The notes below the pieces were generated by a model that saw only the letters and a program-made list of their open reading frames with translations, was not told the DNA's origin and made no database searches. From Burkholderiaceae bacterium 16 (GTDB lineage: Bacteria > Pseudomonadota > Gammaproteobacteria > Burkholderiales > Burkholderiaceae): 63,973 nucleotides of DNA. This document shows, piece by piece, positions 48,524 through 56,866 of the stretch (position 1 is the first letter of the stretch; each line of letters opens with the position of its first letter). Made by a program: the position numbers and the translations under genes. Location: NCBI GenBank assembly GCA_000955785.1, contig JYOD01000030.1:1-63973 (forward strand), read 5' to 3'.

Positions 48524-49411
48524 GTGGAAGTGAAGAACCAAGGCCGGGCCACCTCAGCTTCACATGATGCGGCCGCCGGGACCCAGCTGGCCGCAGCGGT
48601 GGCGGAGGTCGACTGGGCCCGGCCATGGTTCCGCCCCTTCGCCGCGCACGGCACGGCGCTTGCCGCTGCGCTGCAGGGCGGCGCCGACTTGCGCGCTGCC
48701 CTCAGCGAAATAGCCGCGCGGCTCGCGTTGCGCAATGCCCGCGGCGTGCCCTTGCGCTTCGTGCCGCAAGCGGAGCTGCCGGCAGGCACCGCCTACGAGG
48801 CGTATATTTTCGCTACCGGTGCCGTGCCGACGCGCGACAACCTGCACGACTTCTTCAATGCCCTGATCTGGCTGCATTTTCCCCGGTCCAAGCGCGTGCT
48901 GAACCGGTTGCAGGCCCACGCCATCGCCGCGACTGGCGTGCAAAGCCGCCGCGGCAGCCTGCGCGATGCCGCCACCTTGTTCGACGAAAACGCTGTCCTC
49001 TTCCTGAGTGCCGATAGCGGCATGGAATCCGTGCTGCGCGGCTTTGGCTGGGAGCATCTGTTCGTGGCGCGGCGAGCGGTCTGGGTGGGTGGCGGCGACG
49101 CGGACGGCGACGGCGCCAGCTGCAGCGTGGTGCCCTTCGGTCACGCCCTGATGGAAAAACTGGTGCGGCCCTACAAGGCCCTGACCGCGCACGCCTGGCC
49201 GCTGGCCGTTCCGCCGGAAGCCGGCGCGGCGCTGCCCGGCTCGCTGGACGATTCCGTGTGCGCCTCGCTCGAGGCCGCCGAACTGCACAGCGGCCGCTTT
49301 GCGCCATTACCGGTGCTGGGCATCCCCGGCTGGTGCGAAGCCAATTGCGATCCGGCCTTTTACGCGGATACCAGCGTGTTCCGCAGGGGGCGCCGCGCCC
49401 AGGCGGCCTAG
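48524..49411 (+). CDS. DUF3025 family protein
   Basis: Conserved protein of 295 aa of unknown function, found in betaproteobacteria. Landmarks are RDNLHDFFNALIWLHFPRSK and LRDAATLFDENAVLFLSADS, with WCEANCDPAFYADTSVFR near the end. No catalytic motif is known to me. The start is GTG 48524, 32 bp after pyrC, with a weak purine stretch upstream. It is probably cotranscribed with pyrC and precedes rnpB by 66 bp. Confidence 0.82.
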   Translation: MEVKNQGRATSASHDAAAGTQLAAAVAEVDWARPWFRPFAAHGTALAAALQGGADLRAALSEIAARLALRNARGVPLRFVPQAELPAGTAYEAYIFATGAVPTRDNLHDFFNALIWLHFPRSKRVLNRLQAHAIAATGVQSRRGSLRDAATLFDENAVLFLSADSGMESVLRGFGWEHLFVARRAVWVGGGDADGDGASCSVVPFGHALMEKLVRPYKALTAHAWPLAVPPEAGAALPGSLDDSVCASLEAAELHSGRFAPLPVLGIPGWCEANCDPAFYADTSVFRRGRRAQAA

Positions 49412-49477
49412 CGGGCAAGGCGCGCGGGTGGCGGTTTTGCGGGCCAGGCGGCCAATCGGTGTTAGACTGCGGGCCGC

Positions 49478-49817
49478 AAAGCAGGCCAGACAATCGCTGC
49501 TTGCACCCGCAAGGTGTGCAAGGGGAGGAAAGTCCGGACTCCACAGGGCAGGGTGTTGGCTAATAGCCATCCACGGCAACGTGCGGAATAGGGCCACAGA
49601 GACGAGTCTTGCCACCGGGTTCGCCCGGTGGGAAGGGTGAAACGCGGTAACCTCCACCTGGAGCAATCCCAAATAGGCAGGCATTGAGGCGGCCCGCTGA
49701 GCCTGCGGGTAGGGAGCTTGAGCCGGTCGGTAACGGGCGGCCTAGAGGAATGATTGTCACGTGCCGGCAACCGCAAGGAAGCCGGTGCGCACAGAATCCG
49801 GCTTATCGGCCTGCTTT
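49478..49817 (+). ncRNA. rnpB: RNase P RNA (type A)
   Basis: Catalytic RNA of RNase P, which trims the 5' ends of tRNA precursors. The 5' end AAAGCAGGCC and the 3' end GGCCTGCTTT pair to form helix P1. The conserved GAGGAAAGTCCGGACTCC-type core lies at about 49525, with AGGGTGAAACGCGGTAACC and AATAGGCAGGC later, and the 3' conserved ACAGAATCCGGCTTATC before P1 closes. About 340 nt, normal for type A. A TTAGACT element just upstream may be its -10 box. Confidence 0.97.
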
Positions 49818-49891
49818 GCTTCTCGAATTTCCTGGCGTGGCCAGCCGCCCATCCGCATGGGCGCGCGCTGGCCGGGCCTGCCGTGTGGGGC

Positions 49892-50314
49892 TTATGCCTC
49901 GACGATCTCCACCGTATGCGTGATTTCCGCCGTCTTGGCCAGCATGATCGAGGCCGAGCAATACTTGTCGTGCGACAACTGGATGGCGCGCTCGACGGTG
50001 GTGGGGTTCAGGTTCTTGCCGCTGACCGTGAAGTGGAAGTTGATCCGGGTGAACACCTTGGGATCCTCGCCGGCACGCTCGGCTTCGAGCTTCACGCTGC
50101 AGCCGCGCACGTCTTGCCTGCCGCGCTTCAGGATCAGCACCACGTCATAGGCGGTGCAACCCCCTGTACCCAGCAATACCATTTCCATCGGACGCGGCGC
50201 CAGGTTGTGGCCACCGCCTTCGGGCGCGCCGTCCATGGCCACGATATGGCCGCTGCCCGTCTCGGCCACGAAGCTCATGCCGTCGGTGCCCATCCAAGTC
50301 ACTTTGCATTCCAT
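49892..50314 (-). CDS. OsmC family protein
   Basis: OsmC/YhfA-type protein of 140 aa. The two conserved cysteines of the family lie in LLGTGGCTAYDV and SHDKYCSASIM. OsmC proteins reduce organic hydroperoxides; the YhfA-like branch to which this resembles is less characterised. ATG 50314 gives MECKVTWMGTDG; an open frame to 50347 adds eleven residues. It is transcribed away from rplM. Confidence 0.88.
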   Translation of the reverse strand: MECKVTWMGTDGMSFVAETGSGHIVAMDGAPEGGGHNLAPRPMEMVLLGTGGCTAYDVVLILKRGRQDVRGCSVKLEAERAGEDPKVFTRINFHFTVSGKNLNPTTVERAIQLSHDKYCSASIMLAKTAEITHTVEIVEA

Positions 50315-50575
50315 TTTGTTCGTTCCTGCGTTCTGGTGGGTGCGCATTCGATCACGAACACGCGATTTCGAAACTTGCTTTTTTGAGTATAGGGCACTTG
50401 TCCGGAAGTGCCGTAATTCGGCTATTTTGCCGAAAACTGAAGTTTTCCTCTAAGATGACAGTACGCTGATAACGAACATCTCATCTAACTATTTGATTGT
50501 ATTGGATAAAAATTTCAATCCTGTGCTCTGATAATTTTTTACAATGCGGAATGACATTTCGCACTGCAAATTTCC
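50315..50575. other. Intergenic region, AT-rich, with a near-palindrome
   Basis: This stretch is more AT-rich than its surroundings and holds the unseen promoter of the OsmC gene. TGCGGAAT-GAC-ATTTCGCA (50545-50563) is a near-perfect inverted repeat (7 of 8 positions). It lies about 50-65 bp upstream of the predicted start of the small RNA described next, an activator-like position. No gene is seen. Confidence 0.5.
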
Positions 50576-50603
50576 TTGCGCTGCGAAGGCGCTCGTGTAT
50601 AAT
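50576..50603 (+). promoter_or_regulatory. Sigma70 promoter of the candidate small RNA
   Basis: TTGCGC (50576-50581) and a perfect TATAAT (50598-50603) are separated by 16 bp. Transcription would start near 50610. The next open frame with support is rplM at 51052, and a strong terminator intervenes. Confidence 0.7.
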
Positions 50604-50609
50604 TTGAAT

Positions 50610-50749
50610 CATTGAACGACGGCGCACACGGCGTCGCAGAGTGCGAAAGCGAACCGCACCACGAGCCAGCCCCGTCGATCTCCCAGTGTCTCCTCCACCC
50701 TCCTCCTTTGGTGGATTCAAACCCAAGCTCGATAGCTTGGGTTTTTTTT
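50610..50749 (+). ncRNA. Candidate small RNA with an anti-Shine-Dalgarno-like segment
   Basis: A stand-alone transcript of about 140 nt is predicted from a good promoter to a strong terminator. Two small stems are visible (50617-50621 with 50632-50636; 50641-50645 with 50655-50659). Between them and the terminator is a C/U-rich single-stranded stretch with TCCTCC at 50691 and 50701, the second running into CCTCCTTT (50702-50709), identical to the 16S rRNA anti-Shine-Dalgarno core. This is the arrangement of bacterial trans-acting RNAs that cover ribosome sites. No known RNA family was recognised, and no coding frame in this stretch has a convincing start and ribosome site. Confidence 0.6.
50719..50749 (+). 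terminator. Rho-independent terminator of the candidate small RNA
   Basis: AAACCCAAGCT (50719-50729) pairs perfectly with 50734-50744 across a CGAT loop and runs into eight consecutive Ts (50742-50749). One of the strongest terminators in the window. Confidence 0.9.
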
Positions 50750-50884
50750 ATTCTGCGCCCGCCTGCGCAAGCGCGCCGGGCCAGCCAAGTGCTCGTTGCG
50801 CTGCTTCTGGCCGTCGCTATCGGTTTGGCGACGAACCACCGGCGGCAGGGATGGCACCATCTTGACGCAATCCCCCAACTTTGC

Positions 50885-50914
50885 TTGTACTTGTGCCTGA
50901 TTCCGCAGTATACT
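50885..50914 (+). promoter_or_regulatory. Candidate promoter of rplM-rpsI
   Basis: TTGTAC (50885-50890) and TATACT (50909-50914) are 18 bp apart, about 140 bp before rplM. The leader in between could carry ribosomal-protein autoregulation, but I recognise no known L13 leader motif. Confidence 0.5.
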
Positions 50915-51051
50915 CGTCGGCTTTTCCGTCATGCCCGCGGGAAAGAATTCAGGGAGAGCCTGCACACACAAGCAGGAAGGTCAGATCCTAAGGGTCGACC
51001 GACGACGCAAGTCATGTTTCGGGCAGGTTCTACAAAGTCTCAGGAAAAATC

Positions 51052-51480
51052 ATGAAGACCTTTTCCGCAAAGCCTGCAGAGGTTAAGCGCGACTGGTACG
51101 TGATTGACGCGACGGACAAAGTCCTCGGCCGTGTTGCCAGCGAAGTGGCACGCCGACTGCGCGGCAAGCACAAGCCGGAATTTACTCCGCACGTCGACAC
51201 GGGTGATTACATCATCATCGTCAACGCAGCCAAGCTGCGTGTCACGGGTACCAAAGAAACCGACAAGAAGTATTATCGTCACTCGGGCTACCCGGGCGGC
51301 ATTTACGAAACGACGTTTGGCAAGATGCAGCAGCGTTTCCCGGGCCGCGCCCTGGAAAAAGCTGTCAAGGGCATGTTGCCGAAGGGCCCGCTGGGCTATG
51401 CAATGATCAAGAAGCTGAAGGTTTACGCCGAAGCTGATCATCCGCATGAAGCACAGCAGCCTAAGGCGCTGGAAATCTAA
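51052..51480 (+). CDS. rplM: Large ribosomal subunit protein uL13
   Basis: Ribosomal protein of 142 aa, of normal length. The conserved opening [20 protein letters not shown] and the block [20 protein letters not shown] are intact, with [19 protein letters not shown] near the end. It is an early assembly protein of the 50S subunit. ATG 51052 has CAGGAAAA upstream. It is 11 bp before rpsI in the usual two-gene operon. Confidence 0.98.
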   Translation: MKTFSAKPAEVKRDWYVIDATDKVLGRVASEVARRLRGKHKPEFTPHVDTGDYIIIVNAAKLRVTGTKETDKKYYRHSGYPGGIYETTFGKMQQRFPGRALEKAVKGMLPKGPLGYAMIKKLKVYAEADHPHEAQQPKALEI

Positions 51481-51491
51481 GGGGGCCATCC

Positions 51492-51884
51492 ATGATCGGA
51501 AATTGGAATTACGGTACTGGCCGCCGCAAGAGCGCCGTGGCTCGCGTCTTCATCAAGTCGGGCAAGGGCGATATCATCGTCAACGGCAAGCCCATCAGTG
51601 AATATTTCGCTCGCGAAACCTCGCTGATGATCGTGCGCCAGCCGCTCGAACTGACTGCCAACGTAGAGACCTTCGACATCAAGGTCAACGTGACCGGCGG
51701 CGGTGAAACGGGTCAAGCCGGCGCAGTGCGCCACGGCATCACCCGTGCACTGATCGACTACGATGCCACTTTGAAGCCGACGCTGTCCAAGGCCGGTTTC
51801 GTCACGCGCGATGCGCGTGAAGTGGAACGTAAGAAGGTTGGTTTCCACAAGGCGCGTCGTCGGAAGCAATTCTCGAAGCGTTAA
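51492..51884 (+). CDS. rpsI: Small ribosomal subunit protein uS9
   Basis: Ribosomal protein of 130 aa. It begins [19 protein letters not shown] and ends in the basic tail [11 protein letters not shown] whose final Arg reaches the P-site tRNA. All conserved parts are present. ATG 51492 has AAGGGGG upstream. It is followed by a strong terminator. Confidence 0.98.
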   Translation: MIGNWNYGTGRRKSAVARVFIKSGKGDIIVNGKPISEYFARETSLMIVRQPLELTANVETFDIKVNVTGGGETGQAGAVRHGITRALIDYDATLKPTLSKAGFVTRDAREVERKKVGFHKARRRKQFSKR

Positions 51885-51928
51885 TGTGTGTTCGGCGGAT
51901 CCGGTGCAGCCGGATCTGGCTGCGCAAG

Positions 51929-51963
51929 AAAAAACCGCACGGTTCGCCGTGCGGTTTTTTTTT
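51929..51963 (+). terminator. Rho-independent terminator after rpsI
   Basis: An A-rich start and CCGCACGG (51935-51942), TTCG loop, CCGTGCGG (51947-51954) and nine Ts. A second small hairpin (GATCCGG at 51898 with CCGGATC) lies just before it. Confidence 0.92.
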
Positions 51964-52136
51964 GCCGTGCAGGACGCGGGAGTTGCGCTCAATGACGGGT
52001 TTTAACCACCTTTTACAAATACTTTGCATCTCCCCGGATACAATCCCTGCTCCTGTCGCCCGGAGAACCCGCCGATGAGCCGTTGGCCAGACAACCCGCA
52101 CCGCGCCGGCCTGCCTGCGCTGTGTACCCGTGGCGC

Positions 52137-52875
52137 ATGAAGTACCGTTTGCTGCGCCCGCGCCGGAGCTCGCTGTCCAGGCGCCTGGCGGTGCGTTCGC
52201 ATCTGCCGTGGCCGTTGCGCGCGCTGGCTGCGGTGCTGTGTCGTTGTCGGGGCGCTTGTCGCAGGGTGGGCGTAGGACGCCGGCCGGCGGCTGACGGGCG
52301 CGGCGCCGGACCTGACGGCCGAGAACGCGGCGCTGCGGCAGCAGGTGGCGTCGATGGAGGCGCAGCGTGAACGCTTGCAGGCGGTGGCCAATACGGCTGA
52401 AGCGCAGCTGCAGATGGCGCGTGCCGCCCAGGAAGGCCTGGCCCAGCAGTTGAAGGCGGCGGAAGGCGAGGTGGCCCAGGTCAAGGAGGATCTGGCCTTC
52501 TTTGAAAGCCTGCTGCCGGCCAGCGGCAATACCTCCGGCATCCATGTCCGGAGTTTTCGCGTCAGTCTCGATGAAGCCGACACACGGAAAGTGCATTATC
52601 GCTTGCTGATAATGCAGGGCGGATCCAAGGCTTTTTCATCCTTGCCGGAGTTCCGGGGTGAGTTACAGTTGGTCGTTTCGCTGGTGAGGGATGGCAAGCC
52701 GGTCACTATGAGCCTGCCCGAAGCCGGGACCAGCGCGCTGCCGGGCTTGCGCCTGACGCATTACCAGCGGATCGAAGGCGCTTTCGCGCTGCCCGCCGGT
52801 GCCGTAGCGCGGGCAGTGACGGTACGAATTTTGCAAAACGGTCAGTTGCGCGCGACCCAGACGGCAATGCCGTGA
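52137..52875 (+). pseudogene. Membrane-anchored coiled-coil protein (DUF6776-like), disrupted
   Basis: The gene starts at ATG 52137 (MKYRLLRPRRSSLSRRLAVRS) with a following membrane segment. At about 52238-52242 one extra base shifts the frame inside that segment (restored reading LCVVGALVAGWA), and in the restored frame a TAG stop appears at 52273-52275. The rest is one clean frame (ENAALRQQVASMEAQRERLQ onward) to 52875, with a coiled coil and a compact C-terminal domain (LRGEL/LVVSLVRDGKPV). A GTG at 52345 could start a truncated form without the anchor. The family assignment is from memory of betaproteobacterial neighbours. Confidence 0.7.
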
Positions 52876-52910
52876 GGCTTGCGCTGGGCCAGCAACGAGA
52901 AGAGGGACCT

Positions 52911-53324
52911 ATGTTGTTTTCCAAGAAGAAAGGCCTGGCGATCGATACCCTGATCGGCCAGCACAGCGTGATCGAGGGCGACCTGACATTCTCGGGTGGC
53001 CTGCGCCTGGATGGACGGGTGCGCGGCAATGTGACGGCTGCCGCTGATCAGACCAGCATGCTGGTCATCAGCGAAAAAGGCGTGGTCGAGGGCGAAGTCC
53101 GCGTCGGCCACCTGATCCTGAACGGTACCGTCACCGGCCCGGTGCACGCTACCGAACTGCTGGAGTTGCAACCGCACGCGCGCGTGCAAGGTGAAGTGCA
53201 CTACGCTGCGCTGGAAATGCACCAGGGCGCGTTGGTGGAGGGACGTCTGGTGCCGCTGGGCGGCGGCGAACCCAAGGCACTCCCCAACCTGCTCCTTGCC
53301 TCGGGTGCGCAGGAATCCGCCTGA
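52911..53324 (+). CDS. Bactofilin (polymer-forming cytoskeletal protein)
   Basis: Bactofilin of 137 aa that polymerises into non-polar filaments at the membrane. The central beta-helix is recognisable: GQHSVIEGDLTFSGGLRLDG, then GVVEGEVRVGHLILNGTVTG and LELQPHARVQGEVHY. N- and C-terminal tails are short. ATG 52911 has AGAGGGA upstream. It is 35 bp after the broken coiled-coil gene, its usual neighbour, and precedes erpA. An M23 peptidase, a frequent bactofilin partner, lies 3.5 kb away on the other strand. Confidence 0.92.
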   Translation: MLFSKKKGLAIDTLIGQHSVIEGDLTFSGGLRLDGRVRGNVTAAADQTSMLVISEKGVVEGEVRVGHLILNGTVTGPVHATELLELQPHARVQGEVHYAALEMHQGALVEGRLVPLGGGEPKALPNLLLASGAQESA

Positions 53325-53433
53325 TACCGCATTCCCGGTCAGTCCAGGCAGCAGAACCCCTTGAATTCACAGGGTTTCGGCACGATCTTGCTAGAGCGCT
53401 TAAAATACAGGCGTATCTAAATAGGAGAACCCC

Positions 53434-53802
53434 ATGAACGCAGTCGCAGAGGCACCCGTTACCGAGGACATGCCGGCCCCGTTCGTCTTTACCGACAGCG
53501 CTGCCGACAAGGTCAAGCAGTTGATCGAGGAAGAGGGCAATGCCGATCTGAAACTGCGCGTGTTCGTGCAGGGCGGCGGTTGTTCCGGCTTCCAGTACGG
53601 CTTCACCTTCGATGAAGAGGTGAACGAGGACGACACCACGCTGGACAAGAACGGCGTCACGCTGTTGATCGATTCGATGAGCTACCAGTACCTGGTGGGC
53701 GCGGAGATCGATTACAAGGAAGACATCAACGGCGCCCAGTTCGTGATCAAGAACCCCAACGCAAGCACCACCTGCGGCTGCGGCTCTTCGTTCTCGGTGT
53801 AA
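53434..53802 (+). CDS. erpA: Iron-sulfur cluster insertion protein ErpA
   Basis: A-type iron-sulfur carrier of 122 aa that hands clusters to isoprenoid-synthesis and respiratory enzymes. The cluster-binding cysteines lie in [16 protein letters not shown] and in the C-terminal [14 protein letters not shown] 53434 has TAGGAG 7 nt upstream. It is a single gene ending at a bidirectional terminator. Confidence 0.96.
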   Translation: MNAVAEAPVTEDMPAPFVFTDSAADKVKQLIEEEGNADLKLRVFVQGGGCSGFQYGFTFDEEVNEDDTTLDKNGVTLLIDSMSYQYLVGAEIDYKEDINGAQFVIKNPNASTTCGCGSSFSV

Positions 53803-53835
53803 GGCTCGCCAGAGCGCCGCGGATTCCGCGGCAAT

Positions 53836-53864
53836 AAAAAAGCGCACCTCGGGTGCGCTTTTTT
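53836..53864. terminator. Bidirectional terminator between erpA and the dioxygenase gene
   Basis: A perfect 13-bp stem (53836-53848 with 53852-53864) with a TCG loop, A-rich on one side and T-rich on the other, so it can serve both convergent genes. Confidence 0.9.
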
Positions 53865-53886
53865 ATCGCTCAGGACCGCCGAGGGC

Positions 53887-54684
53887 TTATTGGGCCCGGC
53901 GCCACACAACCGGAAACCAGTCCTCGCGCATCCGCTCGCCGCTGCGCAGCCCGATTCCAGGGAAGGGCGGCGAGGTGCGCCCCGGCCGCTCCAGGTAGCG
54001 CACGTCGTCGCCCAGGAAACGGGCCGAGAAGGCGCGGCGGCGCCCCGTGCCGGTATTGCCCGCGGCGCCATGCACCGTGCGGAAGTCGAATACCACGGCA
54101 TCTCCCGGCTCCAGTTCCGGCATCAGGATGGCGTGGCTGCCGTCGTCCACGTCCGGCATCTCCATGAACTGGTCGTCGCCGGCATAGAAATTCTCATTGC
54201 TGGCCCAGCGCTTTGGCCGCACCAGTTTGGGCCAGCGGTGCGAGCCCAGCACCACGCGCAAGGTGTTGGCCGTGGTGACCGGGTCCAGCGGGATCCAGTA
54301 GCTCGCGGTCTGCAGTCCGTCCACGCAGTAATAAGGCAGGTCCTGGTGCCAGGGCGTGGGCTTGGCCGTGCCGGGTTCCTTGACCAGGATGTGCTCGTGG
54401 AACACCTGGACCGCCTCGGCCTGCATGATCTGCCCGGCGATCGCAGCGGCCGGGGAGTGCTGGATGAATCCGGCGAAGGGCGCGATGCGCTGCCAGTTAC
54501 AGTAATCCTCGAAGAAGCGGCCGCGTTCGCCGGTACCTACGTTCTCGATGGCGAAGGGGCCGGGCTCGGCGAGATTCTGCTCGAACCCTTCAAGCAGCGA
54601 AGTCACCCAATCGGCGAAGGCGCCGCGCAGTACCAGGGCGCCGTCGCGCTGGTAGGTCTCGATGTCGGCTGCAGTGATTTGCAT
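53887..54684 (-). CDS. Phytanoyl-CoA dioxygenase family protein
   Basis: Fe(II)/2-oxoglutarate oxygenase of 265 aa. The iron ligands are visible as H-x-D in PTPWHQDLPYYCVDG and a distal His in FRTVHGAAGNTGTGRRRAF, with the 2OG-binding Arg after it. Substrates of bacterial members range widely and cannot be guessed here. ATG 54684 (MQITAADIETYQRDGALVL) is the family start; a longer frame reaches 54732 without support. It is divergent from a LysR gene across a region with three evenly spaced half-sites. Confidence 0.88.
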   Translation of the reverse strand: MQITAADIETYQRDGALVLRGAFADWVTSLLEGFEQNLAEPGPFAIENVGTGERGRFFEDYCNWQRIAPFAGFIQHSPAAAIAGQIMQAEAVQVFHEHILVKEPGTAKPTPWHQDLPYYCVDGLQTASYWIPLDPVTTANTLRVVLGSHRWPKLVRPKRWASNENFYAGDDQFMEMPDVDDGSHAILMPELEPGDAVVFDFRTVHGAAGNTGTGRRRAFSARFLGDDVRYLERPGRTSPPFPGIGLRSGERMREDWFPVVWRRAQ

Positions 54685-54734
54685 GATGGTCCCTTGGGTG
54701 GCTGGTCTGGGACGAGTATCGGGCCAGGGCATTA

Positions 54735-54774
54735 ATAGGAAAAGAATATATTTCCTATGTTGTAGTATAGGAAA
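54735..54774. promoter_or_regulatory. LysR operator of three evenly spaced half-sites
   Basis: ATAGGAAA (54735-54742), its complement TTTCCTAT (54751-54758) and ATAGGAAA again (54767-54774) follow one another at exact 16-bp steps with 8-bp spacers. They fill the 92-bp gap between the dioxygenase and LysR starts. The last half-site ends 2 bp before the LysR start codon, over its ribosome site, so autorepression is expected. Confidence 0.75.
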
Positions 54775-54776
54775 TC

Positions 54777-55688
54777 ATGATCGCGTTCTCCTTCCGCCAG
54801 CTTGAGTACTTCGTCGCCGCCGCAGAGCACGGCAGCATCAGCGCCGCGGCTCGCGCCCGTCACGTATCGCAGCCCTCGGTGTCACAGGCGGTGGCCCAGC
54901 TCGAAGTGGTGCTGGGCGAAACCTTGTTCCGGCGTCAGGTGAGCCGCGGGCTGGAATTGACGCCGGCGGGACAAAGGCTGCTCGGGCGCGCGCGCGATAT
55001 CCTGGCGCTGGCGGCCGGCCTGGCCACGGAGGGTGCCGGAGAGGCGGCGCGTGGCCTGAGCGGGCAGCTTTCGCTGACGTGTTTCCAGGACCTCGGCGCC
55101 TATTACGCGCCCCGGCTGTTGGCCGGATTCCGCCGCCTGCATCCGCACGTTGCCGTCACCCTGTTCGAAGCCGACCTGGCCATGGTGCACCGCGCGCTCA
55201 CCGCCGGAAAGGCGGAACTGGCGCTGACCTACGATCTTGGTTTCGACCAGCGCATCCCGCGCTGGATACTGGCCCGGCTGGAGCCCTACGCGTTGCTGCC
55301 CGCCGGCCATGCACTGGCCGGGCAGCCGAGCGTGAGCCTGAAGGACCTGGCAGGCGAGCGGCTGATCCTGGAGGACATCGCGCAGACACGCGAGTACTTC
55401 CTCTCGCTGTTCTGGGCACATGGCCTGCGGCCGCAACTGCACCAATACACGCAGACCTTCGAGATGCAGCGCGGGCTGGTGGCGCATGGCTATGGCGTAG
55501 CCCTGTCGTGCACGCGGCCGGCGGGCGATCACAGCTATGACGGCCGACCCATCGTCTGCCTGCCGTTGCGCGAAGCCGTGGCGCCCCAGCGCGTAGTGCT
55601 GGCGCGTTCGCCGGCAATGCGGCCTTCGCCGGTCGCCGAGGCGTTCATCCAGTGGGCTTGCGAGGCAGGGCACGCCGAGCCGGCATAG
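54777..55688 (+). CDS. LysR-type regulator, divergent from the dioxygenase
   Basis: Regulator of 303 aa: HTH in FSFRQLEYFVAAAEHGSISA and HVSQPSVSQAVAQLEVVLGE, then a CynR/GcvA-like effector domain (LSGQLSLTCFQDLGAYYAP). It is expected to bind the three half-sites upstream and control the dioxygenase. ATG 54777 is the only start compatible with the HTH; the ribosome site (TAGGAAA) is part of the operator. The C-terminus is intact. Confidence 0.92.
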   Translation: MIAFSFRQLEYFVAAAEHGSISAAARARHVSQPSVSQAVAQLEVVLGETLFRRQVSRGLELTPAGQRLLGRARDILALAAGLATEGAGEAARGLSGQLSLTCFQDLGAYYAPRLLAGFRRLHPHVAVTLFEADLAMVHRALTAGKAELALTYDLGFDQRIPRWILARLEPYALLPAGHALAGQPSVSLKDLAGERLILEDIAQTREYFLSLFWAHGLRPQLHQYTQTFEMQRGLVAHGYGVALSCTRPAGDHSYDGRPIVCLPLREAVAPQRVVLARSPAMRPSPVAEAFIQWACEAGHAEPA

Positions 55689-55707
55689 CGGTGGAGATGC
55701 CCGCGCG

Positions 55708-56850
55708 CTATCGCGGGTAGAGCGCGCCCAATACGCGCGGACCGGCCGCGCCGGTGACGGTCGGCACATTGCCGGGTGCGCGCCGCAGCATCTGGCGCGC
55801 CAGCCAGGCAAAGGCGATGCCTTCCACTTGCGATACCGGTACGCCGAAGTCGTCCGAGCTTTGCACCGTCACGCCGGGGAGCGCCCGCGCGAGCAGCGCC
55901 ATCACGAAGCGATTGCGGGCGCCGCCGCCGCAGACGATCAGCCGCACGGCGTCGGGCGCGTGCGCGCGGACATCGCGGGCGATGGCCTCGGCCGTCAGCG
56001 CGGCCAGCGTGGCTTGCACGTCGGCGGGATCAAGCAGCTGGCCGAGCAGGGCGAGATGGCTCTCCAGCCAGGCGGGATGGAAGAGGTCTCGGCCGGTGCT
56101 CTTGGGCGGGGCCACGCTGAAGTAGGGCTCGGCAAGCAGGCGCGCCAGCAAGGCCTGGTCAACCTTGCCGCTGGTTCCCCACGCGCCGTCGGCGTCGTAG
56201 GGCAGGCCGTGGTGCCGGTCGATCCAGTAGTCGAGCAGCACATTGCCCGGGCCGCAGTCGAAGCCGGTGACGGGACGTGCCGCATCGTTTTCGCCAGTGG
56301 CGGGCAGCACACTGATATTGGAAATGCCGCCGATATTGCAGGCCACCCGCGTCTCGGCTGCATCGCCGAAGAGGGCCTGGTGCAGCGCTGGTACCAGGGG
56401 CGCGCCCTGACCGCCGGCGGCCACGTCGCGGCTGCGGAAATCGGCCACCACATCGATGCCGGCAAGCTCGGCCAGCAAGGCCGGCTGCTGGCTCTGGCGC
56501 GTATAGCCGATGCCATCATAGAGGCCGGGCCGGTGGCGCACGGTCTGGCCATGCGCGCCGATCGCCGCGATGGCGGACGGTGCCATGCCGGCATGGCGCA
56601 GCAGCGTCGCCACACAAGCTGCATAGACGCGCGCCAGCCCGTTGGCGGCCAGCGCCTCGCGGTGGATTTCATCGTCGCCGGGCTGCTGCAGCGCCGCGAA
56701 GGCCTCGCGCAGTTCGGCCGGGAAGGGCTGGTGGGCGGCCGCGAGGACCGCGGGACGCGGTCCCGAGAAATCCACCAGCACGCCGTCCGCGCCGTCCATG
56801 CTGGTGCCGGACATGATGCCGATAAAGCAATCCGGGGGTGCGGTCTGCAT
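55708..56850 (-). CDS. anmK: Anhydro-N-acetylmuramic acid kinase
   Basis: Enzyme of 380 aa that cleaves and phosphorylates 1,6-anhydro-MurNAc in cell-wall recycling. The ATP-binding start [20 protein letters not shown], the [12 protein letters not shown] block and [14 protein letters not shown] are typical, with [16 protein letters not shown] later. ATG 56850 is clear. It lies 16 bp downstream of the M23 peptidase gene on the same strand, so wall cleavage and wall recycling genes are cotranscribed. Confidence 0.95.
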   Translation of the reverse strand: MQTAPPDCFIGIMSGTSMDGADGVLVDFSGPRPAVLAAAHQPFPAELREAFAALQQPGDDEIHREALAANGLARVYAACVATLLRHAGMAPSAIAAIGAHGQTVRHRPGLYDGIGYTRQSQQPALLAELAGIDVVADFRSRDVAAGGQGAPLVPALHQALFGDAAETRVACNIGGISNISVLPATGENDAARPVTGFDCGPGNVLLDYWIDRHHGLPYDADGAWGTSGKVDQALLARLLAEPYFSVAPPKSTGRDLFHPAWLESHLALLGQLLDPADVQATLAALTAEAIARDVRAHAPDAVRLIVCGGGARNRFVMALLARALPGVTVQSSDDFGVPVSQVEGIAFAWLARQMLRRAPGNVPTVTGAAGPRVLGALYPR

Positions 56851-56866
56851 GCTGGCTGCGGCTCGT

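Noticed and set aside
50612..51055. 147-residue open frame before rplM
   Set aside because: It crosses a strong terminator and the rplM promoter and has no domain; a small RNA explains the first part better.
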